DNA of 64,000 bases. Source: Streptococcus sp. VT 162 (lineage in GTDB: Bacteria; Bacillota; Bacilli; Lactobacillales; Streptococcaceae). The stretch covers positions 62,001-126,000 of the forward strand of contig CP007628.2 of assembly GCA_000688775.2 (NCBI GenBank). The letters are read 5' to 3'. Positions 25,908 through 32,772 of the stretch are shown piece by piece (within the stretch, counting starts at the first letter, position 1; each line of letters starts with the position of its first letter). The position numbers and the translations under genes were made by a program. The notes beneath the pieces were generated by a model. That model did no database searches and was not told the origin of the DNA. It saw only the letters and a program-made list of their open reading frames with translations.

Positions 25908-26020
25908 GAAATAGCAGCAGGAAAGCATGAAGCTCGTCAACAGGTGTCTTATGACAAGTAACCTTGGCTGTTTAGGCGAAGGGCATCTGCACGAATCAGG
26001 GCTTTCTAAGTGACTATTTC
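25908..26020 (+). ncRNA. rpsD 5' leader, probable S4 autoregulatory RNA
   Basis: GAAATAG (25908-25914) pairs with CTATTTC (26014-26020), closing a 113-base domain rich in internal complementarity between promoter and ribosome site. Ribosomal protein S4 represses its own gene through structured leaders in Firmicutes. The position and size fit such a role, but I cannot assign the Rfam class by eye. Confidence 0.5.
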
Positions 26021-26055
26021 CACCGAAATATTATTTATATCAGGAGGACATACAC

Positions 26056-26667
26056 ATGTCACGTTATACAGGACCATCTTGGAAACAAGCTCGTCGCCTT
26101 GGCCTTTCACTTACAGGTACAGGTAAAGAATTGGCACGTCGTAACTACGTACCAGGACAACACGGACCAAACAACCGTTCTAAATTGTCAGAATACGGTT
26201 TGCAATTGGCTGAAAAACAAAAACTTCGTTTCACTTACGGTGTAGGTGAAAAACAATTCCGTAACTTGTTCGTACAAGCTACTAAGATCAAAGGCGGAAT
26301 CCTAGGTTTCAACTTCATGCTTCTTTTGGAGCGTCGTTTGGATAACGTTGTTTACCGTCTTGGTCTTGCGACTACTCGTCGTCAAGCTCGTCAATTCGTA
26401 AACCACGGTCACATCCTTGTTGACGGAAAACGCGTTGATATCCCATCATACCGCGTAACTCCAGGTCAAGTGATCTCAGTTCGTGAAAAATCATTGAAAG
26501 TTCCAGCAATCCTTGAAGCAGTAGAAGCTACTCTTGGACGTCCAGCATTCGTATCATTCGACGCTGAAAAGTTGGAAGGTTCATTGACTCGCTTGCCAGA
26601 ACGCGACGAAATCAACCCAGAAATCAACGAAGCACTTGTCGTTGAATTCTACAACAAGATGCTTTAA
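26056..26667 (+). CDS. rpsD: 30S ribosomal protein S4
   Basis: 203-residue primary 16S rRNA-binding protein that nucleates 30S assembly. [20 protein letters not shown] and the S4 RNA-binding domain ([24 protein letters not shown]) are unmistakable. It is of the cysteine-free type (no zinc site), has strong translation-biased codon use, a ribosome site TCAGGAGG, and stands alone with its own promoter and terminator. Confidence 0.98.
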   Translation: MSRYTGPSWKQARRLGLSLTGTGKELARRNYVPGQHGPNNRSKLSEYGLQLAEKQKLRFTYGVGEKQFRNLFVQATKIKGGILGFNFMLLLERRLDNVVYRLGLATTRRQARQFVNHGHILVDGKRVDIPSYRVTPGQVISVREKSLKVPAILEAVEATLGRPAFVSFDAEKLEGSLTRLPERDEINPEINEALVVEFYNKML

Positions 26668-26687
26668 TTTTAAGAAATATCTTACAG

Positions 26688-26712
26688 AAAGCCTACAACA
26701 GTGGGCTTTTTG
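26688..26712 (+). terminator. rpsD terminator
   Basis: AAAGCCTAC/GTGGGCTTT stem (one G-T pair), four-base loop, T-tract. Confidence 0.8.
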
Positions 26713-26764
26713 CTTTGTCTTAAAAGGTTGATTTCTGGGTTTGTTCAGTTATAAACTTTTTAGT

Positions 26765-26792
26765 GCAGTTTCATAGAACGAAACTGCTTTTT
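26765..26792 (+). terminator. Second terminator hairpin
   Basis: GCAGTTTC/GAAACTGC stem with a seven-base loop and five Ts; a possible backup terminator for rpsD. Confidence 0.65.
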
Positions 26793-26813
26793 GGGCGTTC
26801 ATTTTTGAGAGGT

Positions 26814-26874
26814 AAAAAGAAGCATGACTCTCCCACAGCAATAGAGCTTTTAGGCGGGAAAACCACACTTCTTT
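26814..26874 (-). ncRNA. Candidate minus-strand hairpin RNA
   Basis: Read on the minus strand, GAAGTGTGG...CATGCTTC forms a long stem (with G-U pairs and inner GGTTTTCCCGC/GTGGGAGAG pairing) followed by TTTTT. A possible -35/-10 (TTGTTT, 17, TAAAAT) lies just upstream. It may be a second small RNA or the terminator of read-through from the RNA at 26905. Weak evidence. Confidence 0.25.
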
Positions 26875-26904
26875 CTTGGATTAATTTTACATCATTTTGA
26901 CTTA

Positions 26905-26980
26905 AAAAACAAATAGAGGCGTCCCACCTCCTACCGCAGAAAGATCTGTTTCAAGGGGAGATGGAAAACCTCTATTCATT
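26905..26980 (-). ncRNA. Candidate small RNA with own promoter and terminator
   Basis: On the minus strand a consensus-like promoter, TTGCGT (27010-27015), 17 bases, TATAAT (26987-26992), would start RNA near 26980. AATAGAGG (26969-26976) pairs with CCTCTATT (26912-26919) followed by GTTTTTT, an intrinsic terminator. The ~76-base product has no start codon after its TAGGAGGTG segment, so it is probably non-coding. That segment is complementary to the 3' end of 16S rRNA. Not recognised from memory. Confidence 0.45.
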
Positions 26981-26992
26981 AAATAGATTATA

Positions 26993-27233
26993 ATCGAAAA
27001 AATGAATTGACGCAAGTATATTTAAAGCCCACCCATTGGTGATAGTCGGTTCCTTTGCATGCTATAGCATACGACATTTTACAAGGAAAATAAAGTAGTA
27101 AGCTAGTCTAATGGAGTATCTGTAGTACTTTAGCAAACAAGGTGTGCTATAATGCTTTTAACAGGAACTAAAAGCCATTAGTAAATAACTAATATTGGGT
27201 CATATTGTTCCGCTGTTAGAGAGAAGGAACTCA
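26993..27233. other. Intergenic, promoter for the small-gene array
   Basis: No gene. It holds the minus-strand promoter noted above, a 12-base palindrome ATGCTATAGCAT at 27059-27070, and an extended -10 TGCTATAAT (27145-27153) that should start the array transcript. The ribosome site GAGAAGGAA precedes the first small gene. Confidence 0.5.
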
Positions 27234-27416
27234 ATGAAACTATGGGAATGTGTTGATAAAAATGTTCGCCTTATTTTAGAAGATGGGACTTCCATCAAGG
27301 GCAGGGTGGTTGATTGGTTTGATGGTTATGATTTAGATGGTCCTGACGAATTAGTCATAGGTGATCGCTCATATCCTGAAGATATTATCAAGAAAATCAA
27401 AATTATTAGGGTTTAG
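27234..27416 (+). CDS. Small Sm-like protein 1
   Basis: 60 residues, acidic. KNVRLILEDGTSIKGRVVDWFD, then EDIIKKIKII, follow the Sm-fold pattern (beta1-beta2 with a conserved Asp-Gly and G-x-V, final strand I-K-x-I). ATG 27234 is supported by GAGAAGGAA. It shares the pattern with the proteins at 27492 and 28409 and so belongs to an interspersed paralogue family. Function unknown. Such acidic small proteins in arrays near variable regions are often toxin immunity proteins; this is a hypothesis. Confidence 0.65.
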   Translation: MKLWECVDKNVRLILEDGTSIKGRVVDWFDGYDLDGPDELVIGDRSYPEDIIKKIKIIRV

Positions 27417-27491
27417 TTCAACCTAGGCGATTTTATCGACTAACTATAAAAAGTATAAGAACTATCGAAAAAATAGCAGAGAGGAAAATAA

Positions 27492-27707
27492 ATGAGTAAA
27501 CAGCTTTGGAAGTATCTTCGATCAAGGGTTCAGATAGTCACTAATTGCGATAAGATAATCAAGGGACGTGTCATAGACTTTGTTGACGAAATGGACAATG
27601 ATGAGCAAGATGAAATCACTATTCTCATTGCTAATCCTAGTCCAGATGAAGCTACTGAAATTTCTCTCTTTGAGAGTGAGATTGTCTCGATTAAAACAAT
27701 CTCATAG
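27492..27707 (+). CDS. Small Sm-like protein 2
   Basis: 71 residues, acidic. LWKYLRSRVQIVTNCDKIIKGRVIDF matches the start of the other two Sm-like proteins, with a longer acidic linker (DEMDNDEQDEIT) before the last strands (SEIVSIKTI). GAGAGGAAA lies upstream. Function unknown; part of the same array. Confidence 0.65.
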   Translation: MSKQLWKYLRSRVQIVTNCDKIIKGRVIDFVDEMDNDEQDEITILIANPSPDEATEISLFESEIVSIKTIS

Positions 27708-27758
27708 GACTTAGAACAATCTAGGTGCTTTTACCTGCCTTATTTGAAAGAAAACACT

Positions 27759-28007
27759 ATGGAAAAGGATTTAGTTTATATGGCAATATTAGATGATTTA
27801 CAAGAGTTATATGACAATGGTTGGGATGCCTCTTTTGATTATAATGGTCAAGTATGTGGGATTTTTCCTAATTCTGTTCATGATATTGTAGTGGTGATTG
27901 GAGATAAGGAATACCAGGTATCATCATTCATTGATCTGATTTCTCTAAAAATTGACGATAACACTTTAGTAGAAATTATGGATGGAATTGAAGTGCAGTA
28001 TTATTAA
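27759..28007 (+). CDS. Small acidic protein, immunity-like
   Basis: 82 residues from ATG 27759; the in-frame TTG at 27744 is less likely. Pattern: an N-terminal helix (LVYMAILDDLQELYDNGW), then beta strands (DASFDYNGQVCGIFP, DIVVVIGDKEYQVSS) and a helix. Net acidic. It is followed at once by the inverted-repeat element at 28030. No family recognised. Confidence 0.6.
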   Translation: MEKDLVYMAILDDLQELYDNGWDASFDYNGQVCGIFPNSVHDIVVVIGDKEYQVSSFIDLISLKIDDNTLVEIMDGIEVQYY

Positions 28008-28029
28008 AATAAAAATCATCTTTGATGAA

Positions 28030-28084
28030 TGAACTGCACCCCAAAAATTAGATTTTGTCTGTTAAATTTTTGGAACGTAGCTCA
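28030..28084. repeat. Inverted-repeat element, degenerate copy
   Basis: The left arm (28030-28052) differs at one base from the left arm of the element at 28898. The right arm (to 28084) has several substitutions and one inserted base. Both copies directly follow the end of a small gene and share the flank CTTTGATGA. The arms resemble terminal repeats of IS3/IS150-group insertion sequences, from memory. Confidence 0.7.
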
Positions 28085-28120
28085 ATATGCTACAACGTTC
28101 TTATTAGGAGGGGAAGGGTA

Positions 28121-28408
28121 ATGGGTTATAGTCAACAAGTATTAGACATGCTCCAGCAAACAGTTAGTGGTCAGATTGATAATTTTTGGGATTTTTCCTT
28201 TACGTTTAACGCTCTTTTTGGAGAAGATGCGGAATTTTCCGAGGCTTGGGATAATGAAAACTCTGAAATGTTTGACGCTCTCAATGACTTTGAGTTGATG
28301 ATATTTTTAGAGGAACATGATCCAAGCGACAAACAAGGTTTTATCGATTTCTTAACACCTTACTACGAAAAAGCAAAGCAATTAGCCAATATTGAAAGGA
28401 ATATTTAA
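28121..28408 (+). CDS. Small acidic protein, immunity-like
   Basis: 95 residues from ATG 28121 with a strong GGAGGGGAAGG ribosome site. Mostly helical and strongly acidic (for example FGEDAEFSEAWDNENSEMF). The stop is followed immediately by the ATG of the next gene, so the two are coupled. No family recognised. Confidence 0.65.
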   Translation: MGYSQQVLDMLQQTVSGQIDNFWDFSFTFNALFGEDAEFSEAWDNENSEMFDALNDFELMIFLEEHDPSDKQGFIDFLTPYYEKAKQLANIERNI

Positions 28409-28600
28409 ATGACACTCTGGAAATTTAACCGTACAGATGTAATTATCACGTTAAAAAATGGCGCGGTAGTTAGAGGATTTGTAGAAGACTATTGTGACGC
28501 CTCTGACAATGACGAGGAGATTGACTCCTTGCTGGTAGATGTTGATGGAACTCTTTATGAATATTTTGAAGATGAAATCGTCAGCATCATAGAAAGCTAG
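28409..28600 (+). CDS. Small Sm-like protein 3
   Basis: 63 residues. LWKFNRTDVIITLKNGAVVRGFVEDYCD is followed by an acidic linker and YEYFEDEIVSII, the same plan as the proteins at 27234 and 27492. It starts directly after the previous stop, with its ribosome site (GAAAGGA) inside the end of that gene. Function unknown. Confidence 0.65.
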   Translation: MTLWKFNRTDVIITLKNGAVVRGFVEDYCDASDNDEEIDSLLVDVDGTLYEYFEDEIVSIIES

Positions 28601-28666
28601 TAGTGGGAATAGAATCTAAGGAAAAAATCTTGTTTGTTGAGATTGTTTTAGTTGGGATGGTCCTAT

Positions 28667-28879
28667 ATGAAAAAGGATGAAATTAAAAAATATTTAGACA
28701 AAGATCTTGAATTTAATTATAATAGCCGAGGTGCTTGCTTTTTATCGAGTATATGTGTAGTTGGTTATGATTATGAAGGTCAGCAGTTTGATACAATTGA
28801 TGAAGCTATGGAAGCTAAAGTATTTGACGGGAAAAGCTTAGTAGATATATGGGATGAAGTTTTTCCACAAGTTTTTTAA
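28667..28879 (+). CDS. Small acidic protein
   Basis: 70 residues from ATG 28667, preceded only by a weak GGGATGG; an upstream in-frame TTG at 28652 is possible. Pattern: KKDEIKKYLDKDLEF, then a beta-rich middle (ICVVGYDYEGQQF) and an acidic end (VDIWDEVFPQVF). It is followed immediately by the perfect inverted-repeat element. Function unknown. Confidence 0.55.
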   Translation: MKKDEIKKYLDKDLEFNYNSRGACFLSSICVVGYDYEGQQFDTIDEAMEAKVFDGKSLVDIWDEVFPQVF

Positions 28880-28897
28880 AATGAAAAGCACCTTTGA

Positions 28898-28952
28898 TGA
28901 ACTGCACCCCAAAAGTTAGATTTTTTCTGTCTAACTTTTGGGGTGCAGTTCA
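28898..28952. repeat. Perfect 23-bp inverted repeat element
   Basis: Arms 28898-28920 and 28930-28952 are exact reverse complements around nine bases. The outer ends read TGAACTGCACCCC and its complement. It could be two abutting ends of an IS3/IS150-group element with the body lost, a tiny non-autonomous element, or a captured terminator. It occurs twice in this window, each time directly behind a small gene. Confidence 0.85.
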
Positions 28953-29043
28953 AATGTATGAGATATTTTTAGTTTTGATTTAATTTCGATATTTTTCCGG
29001 AAAATACTTATTTTTCGGAAAGTCAAGATTTTGTTATTATTTA

Positions 29044-29052
29044 TGATATACT
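29044..29052 (+). promoter_or_regulatory. Extended -10 promoter beside att-like sequence
   Basis: TGATATACT with no strong -35, preceded by a repeated TTTTCCGGAAA / TTTTTCGGAAA motif (around 28994-29022). No gene of its own is evident downstream before the cad promoter, so it may be a relic of a lost element. Confidence 0.35.
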
Positions 29053-29075
29053 GGTACCGTAATTATATCCTTACA

Positions 29076-29207
29076 GAGGTTAAGTAAGGGTTTCAGTACA
29101 CGTCAATAGATGTCAAAATATTGATTTTAAGCGATTTTTGATTTTTGGAAACTCATTATATCGCACTACAAATCAATAAAAACTCTACCTTTTACTCTAC
29201 CTTTTTT
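29076..29207 (+). repeat. Attachment-site-like sequence, left copy
   Basis: GAGGTTAAGTAAGGG followed by an arm ending in two copies of CTCTACCTTTT. It aligns along its whole length with the reverse complement of 33096-33225, which contains the 3' end of rpmG and two copies of CACTACCTTTT. By eye roughly 70 percent of positions match. In both copies the arm points into the 29.2-33.1 kb segment. Short tandem arm repeats next to a ribosomal-gene end are typical of tyrosine-integrase attachment ends. Confidence 0.55.
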
Positions 29208-29237
29208 AGATAAATATATCATCTGGATATTGAAGTT

Positions 29238-29272
29238 AAGCCCTGCTATCATTTCGATGGCAGGGCTTTTTA
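29238..29272 (+). terminator. Intrinsic terminator
   Basis: AAGCCCTGC/GCAGGGCTT stem with a 13-base loop and a T-tract, just inside the att-like sequence and before the cad promoter. Confidence 0.8.
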
Positions 29273-29318
29273 ATGTTTGGGACACTACCTTCTTATCTAT
29301 ATTTTGATGGAGCTGAAG

Positions 29319-29370
29319 TTGACATCTACAAAGTTTAATGTTAGAATACATTCAAAAATATATTTGAATG
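29319..29370 (+). promoter_or_regulatory. cad promoter and CadC/CadX-type operator
   Basis: TTGACA (29319-29324), 17 bases, TAGAAT (29342-29347). CATTCAAA (29349-29356) and TTTGAATG (29363-29370) form a perfect inverted repeat at the start site, the classic ArsR/SmtB-type operator of cadmium operons. Confidence 0.85.
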
Positions 29371-29379
29371 AGGTGTTTT

Positions 29380-29994
29380 ATGATTCAAAATATTGTTACT
29401 TCAATAATCCTGTATTCTGGGACAGCCGTAGACTTACTTATTATCCTAATGTTATTTTTTGCCAAAAGAAAAAGCAGAAAGGACATCATTAACATCTATT
29501 TAGGACAATTTCTAGGCTCTGTTAGTCTAATATTCCTAAGTTTGCTTTTTGCATTTGTCTTAAATTATATTCCTAGTAAAGAGATTTTAGGTTTACTCGG
29601 TTTGATTCCAATTTTCCTAGGCCTCAAAGTTTTGCTTTTAGGAGATTCTGATGGAGAAGCTATTGCAAAAGATGGTTTGCGAAAAGACAATAAAAACCTG
29701 ATTTTTCTAGTCGCTATAATTACTTTTGCAAGTTGTGGCGCTGACAATATTGGTGTCTTTGTCCCATATTTTACCACCTTAAATTTAGCGAATTTGATAG
29801 TGACTTTACTTACTTTTCTAGTCATGATTTATCTCTTGGTTTTTTCTGCCCAAAAATTAGCACAAGTCCCTTCTGTTGGAGAAACTTTGGAAAAATATAG
29901 CAGATGGTTTATTGCCGTTGTCTATTTAGGATTGGGGATGTATATCCTGATTGAAAACAACAGCTTTGACATGCTAAGGACTGTGTTCGGCTAG
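29380..29994 (+). CDS. cadD: CadD-family cadmium resistance transporter
   Basis: 204-residue membrane protein with about five helices, LysE-superfamily-like. FASCGADNIGVFVPYF is the conserved CadD segment containing a likely metal-sensing Cys/Asp. It confers cadmium (sometimes zinc) resistance, probably by efflux. ATG 29380 with GAGGTG upstream is preferred over the ATG at 29368, which lies in the operator. Operon with cadX. Such cassettes commonly travel on plasmids and integrative elements. Confidence 0.9.
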   Translation: MIQNIVTSIILYSGTAVDLLIILMLFFAKRKSRKDIINIYLGQFLGSVSLIFLSLLFAFVLNYIPSKEILGLLGLIPIFLGLKVLLLGDSDGEAIAKDGLRKDNKNLIFLVAIITFASCGADNIGVFVPYFTTLNLANLIVTLLTFLVMIYLLVFSAQKLAQVPSVGETLEKYSRWFIAVVYLGLGMYILIENNSFDMLRTVFG

Positions 29995-30005
29995 GAGAAA
30001 AAATT

Positions 30006-30344
30006 ATGAAAAAAGATAGTATCTGCCAAGTGAATATTATAAATCAGCAAAATGTTACAACCGCAACGAACTACCTTGAAAAGGAAAAAGTCCAAAAATC
30101 ACTTCGTATTTTATCAAAGTTTACCGATAATAAACAGATAAATATCATCTTTTATCTCCTTGCTGTTGAAGAACTCTGTGTCTGTGATATAGCCTGTTTA
30201 CTAAATCTCAGTATGGCATCTGCCTCCCACCATCTTCGTAAACTAGCCAATCAAAACATCTTGGATACTAGAAGAGAGGGGAAAATTATATATTATTTTA
30301 TAAAAGATGAGGAAATCAAAGACTTTTTTAATCAACTAGGATAA
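30006..30344 (+). CDS. cadX: ArsR-family cadmium-responsive repressor CadX/CadC
   Basis: 112-residue winged-helix repressor. ELCVCDIACLLNLSMASASHHLRKL contains the metal-site CVC motif in the recognition-helix region, and an N-terminal Cys (near residue 7, SICQV) can complete the CadC-type alpha3N site. Binding of Cd2+ would release it from the operator at 29349-29370. It follows cadD by 11 bases. Confidence 0.9.
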   Translation: MKKDSICQVNIINQQNVTTATNYLEKEKVQKSLRILSKFTDNKQINIIFYLLAVEELCVCDIACLLNLSMASASHHLRKLANQNILDTRREGKIIYYFIKDEEIKDFFNQLG

Positions 30345-30389
30345 CAACTATTTTTACTACTTTATCATGATTATATATAGGACTTATCT

Positions 30390-30521
30390 ATGAAATTTTT
30401 TGATAAAAATTACTCACATGAAAGACTACTCGTAGCAAATCTTTAAGAAAAAAGTATAATTTAAAGCAAAGCGACCTAGGTAATGCAGGTCAAGTTAGCC
30501 AAGTTTAAAAGGGAGAAATCT
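30390..30521 (+). pseudogene. Broken XRE-family regulator fragment
   Basis: An ATG frame at 30390 (MKFFDKNYSHERLLVAN) stops after 18 codons. In a second frame the sequence continues RKKYNLKQSDLGNAGQVSQV, then a stop and KGEI. Together these resemble the start of an XRE helix-turn-helix protein (the S-Q-V-E-K-G-E-I motif) broken by a frameshift and stops. Confidence 0.45.
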
Positions 30522-30726
30522 GAAAGAAAATGTATCTTTGATAGTAGTCATTTATTGTGAAATATGATATATTTATTAATTAGATGGATGAATACTTCTA
30601 GAGTTAAATATAGCATAATAGGGACAGACTTTTTGGTTTATTTTTGTTTGTAGTCGGATTATGAAAGAATATCCAATATTATGCGATAAGATAGAATGTT
30701 ACAAAAAAGAAAGGGGATGCAATCCG
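30522..30726. other. Intergenic, AT-rich, nothing recognised
   Basis: About 200 bases without a supported gene. ATAGCATAATAGG near 30611 contains a -10-like CATAAT that may serve the following frame. Confidence 0.35.
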
Positions 30727-31029
30727 ATGAAGAAAGACAGATTAATTGTATTGACAGATGCTGTTCTAGCAATTATTATGACCATCTTGATTTTAGAGTT
30801 AGAAAAACCAACAACACCAAGTCTTGAAGCTTTTTGGGATTTACGGCAAAATTTCTTTGCTTGTTTTCTTTCCTTTTTCTGGTTGGGATCGTTATGGATG
30901 GCACTAAACACATTATGGGAAAAGGTTGAGAAAATTTCCTCAGAAATTATTTGGTGGAATTTGTTTCTACTCTTGGAGCGGCAGGAGTTCTCTTTGGAGA
31001 ATTTCATGCCATCCAAGATACCAGTCTGA
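30727..31029 (+). pseudogene. TMEM175-family (DUF1211) K+ channel, truncated
   Basis: From ATG 30727 the frame encodes KDRLIVLTDAVLAIIMTILILELEKP, the signature first helix of TMEM175-type proteins (with F/L-S/T-D near the pore). Helix 2 follows (SFFWLGSLWMALNTLW). After EIIWWN it drifts into unrelated residues and stops at about 100 codons instead of about 190-200. A deletion or frameshift near 30955 removed the rest. Confidence 0.65.
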
Positions 31030-31295
31030 ATGATGTGGTGGACCGGATCTATATAAATGTCAAGGATTTACCGTTTCAGTCCTTGGGAGCTTTAGCTAAT
31101 ATCCTGTCTGATGTTAAGAAGGGACTGATTCAAGACAGTCATATCTGGTCTTTCTTCCAGTCATTTTTCAAACAATATCAGTTGATAATCAGCTTAAATC
31201 AGATCTATCAGTTTGTCTATCTTTCTCTGATGGAGATCATGTCCTATCTTCACTTTGATTATTGGAAAAAACGGCTCGGTCAGGAGCTAGTATGA
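30951..31295 (+). pseudogene. C-terminal fragment of an unidentified protein
   Basis: A frame overlapping the end of the TMEM175 relic encodes about 115 residues (LGAAGVLFGEFHAIQD, SLGALANILSDVKKG, a hydrophobic helix YLSLMEIMSYLHF). It has only a TTG near 30951 and no ribosome site, so it is probably the tail of a gene whose front was lost in the same event. Function not recognised. Confidence 0.4.
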
Positions 31296-31308
31296 ATAAG
31301 GAGAACAA

Positions 31309-31632
31309 ATGAGACGTTTAAAAATGTTATGGCATATTATACAGGTTACGGGTTTTACTCGGTTTGCTCTGAGTTTTGTGACCTTTGTTTTTGGGTCAGG
31401 AGGCGTGCTTTTCCTAGTTGAACCTGCTATCACAAATTACGGAGACGGTCTTTGGTATGCTTTTGTGACTTCGACGACTGTCGGCTACGGGGATCTCCTA
31501 GCTGTGACCTTGATTGGAAGGATTACCAGTGTCTTTTTGACGATTTATGGGCTCATATTTTTTGGCTGTTTATCAGCTGTTATTATTAATTATTATACCG
31601 ATTTAAATAAGGAAAGAGGAGAGGACAAATGA
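31309..31632 (+). CDS. Two-TM potassium channel
   Basis: 107 residues with helix 1 (about 15-36), a pore loop with the selectivity filter TTVGYGD, and helix 2 (about 78-98). No RCK domain or voltage sensor is present, so it is a minimal KcsA-like ion channel. AAGGAG lies upstream. The stop overlaps the next start by four bases, indicating coupling to the DUF389 protein. Confidence 0.85.
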   Translation: MRRLKMLWHIIQVTGFTRFALSFVTFVFGSGGVLFLVEPAITNYGDGLWYAFVTSTTVGYGDLLAVTLIGRITSVFLTIYGLIFFGCLSAVIINYYTDLNKERGEDK

Positions 31633-32678
31633 CTGCCAATTATTCAACACGGGAATACCGTGAGAAATTATACGATGACCTTCATGTTCGATTGAGAGAT
31701 ACAGCGATTTTGATGTGTGCAATTTTTATTGCCTCTATCGGTCTAAATATGAATTCAACAGCTGTTATTATTGGAGCCATGTTAATTTCACCTCTCATGA
31801 CACCGATTGTTGGACTGGGATTCGGTTTAGCTATTTTTGATACGCGTTTAATCAAGCAATCTCTAGAGGTTTTATTGACTCAAGTGTTGGTCAGTTTGCT
31901 TGTCTCGACTCTGTATTTCTGGATTTCTCCCTTGTCTTATGCAAGTAGCGAGTTGATCGCACGAACCTCTCCAACCATTTGGGATGTTCTCATTGCTATT
32001 GCTGGTGGGATTGCTGGTGTGATCGGTTCAAGGAAAAAAGAAGCAAACAATATCGTGCCAGGAGTAGCCATTGCTACAGCTTTGATGCCGCCTATCTGTA
32101 CTGCTGGCTATGGTTTAGCTAATGGGAATGTACGATTTTTATTGGGGGCTCTCTATCTTTTCTTGATCAACTGTGTCTTTATCATGCTAGCCAACATTGT
32201 TGGAACAAGAATTTTGATGAGAAAATCTCCTTTAACTTCATTTAAAGAGCTGAGCATTAAAATGAGAATTGGCTTGATTTCTTTGATTGTATTGTTGATT
32301 CTTCCAGCTAGCTATTCGGCAGTTACTCTGACAATAGAACAAGCGCGCAAAGAAGGGATCAAACAGTTTGTAGGAAAAGAGTTCGCCAATTATACGGTTA
32401 TTAATCAAGTCTACAAGTCAAGTAACAATGAATTGGTCTTGACGGTTGTTGGAGATCCGATTTCAGAAGAAGAATTAGAAACACTCCACCAAAAACAAGC
32501 CTCTTACGGTATTCAATCTGTTCAATTGAAAGTGAATCAAGTTCAGAACTCGCCAACATTAGATAGTGAAGCGACCAAGGAATTTTATGAAAACATTGAC
32601 AAGTATATTGATCAAAAACTCTCTGAAAAAGATTCACAAAACGATCTCGTAAAAGAAAATGAAGCAGACAAGGATTGA
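31629..32678 (+). CDS. DUF389 (TIGR00341-type) membrane protein
   Basis: 349 residues. The DUF389 core has six helices with NSTAVIIGAMLISPLMTPIVG and the VPGVAIATALMPPICTAGYG segment, then a hydrophilic C-terminal domain (about 235-349, Glu/Gln-rich). The function of DUF389 is unknown. Its coupling to a K+ channel gene suggests a role in ion or membrane homeostasis (inference). Confidence 0.8.
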   Translation: MTANYSTREYREKLYDDLHVRLRDTAILMCAIFIASIGLNMNSTAVIIGAMLISPLMTPIVGLGFGLAIFDTRLIKQSLEVLLTQVLVSLLVSTLYFWISPLSYASSELIARTSPTIWDVLIAIAGGIAGVIGSRKKEANNIVPGVAIATALMPPICTAGYGLANGNVRFLLGALYLFLINCVFIMLANIVGTRILMRKSPLTSFKELSIKMRIGLISLIVLLILPASYSAVTLTIEQARKEGIKQFVGKEFANYTVINQVYKSSNNELVLTVVGDPISEEELETLHQKQASYGIQSVQLKVNQVQNSPTLDSEATKEFYENIDKYIDQKLSEKDSQNDLVKENEADKD

Positions 32679-32772
32679 GGACAATGAACTGAATCGGTTT
32701 TTACGCCGTGTTTTTCTTGTATCTTCCTCTTTCTTACTTATAGCAGGTTGTTTTTGCTTGAATAAGAAATAA
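32659..32772 (+). CDS. 37-residue membrane peptide
   Basis: An ATG frame begins 20 bases before the end of the DUF389 gene and encodes a basic/acidic N-terminus (MKQTRIEDNELNRFLRRV) followed by one hydrophobic helix (FLVSSSFLLIAGCF) and a CLNKK end. The ribosome site would be AAAGAAAAT, which is weak. The L-I-A-G-C sequence mimics a lipobox, but only eight residues would remain after it. It is plausibly a real small membrane protein coupled to the upstream gene. Confidence 0.4.
   Translation: MKQTRIEDNELNRFLRRVFLVSSSFLLIAGCFCLNKK

Noticed and set aside
29368..29379. ATG at 29368 as the start of cadD
   Set aside because: It lies inside the operator arm; the ATG at 29380 has the ribosome site and matches the usual CadD N-terminus.
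29277..29492. 71-codon plus-strand frame overlapping the cad promoter
   Set aside because: It crosses the cad promoter and operator and overlaps cadD in another frame; no ribosome site.
30481..30531. Intact regulator downstream of cadX
   Set aside because: The helix-turn-helix sequence is interrupted by stops and a frame change, so it is listed only as a pseudogene.
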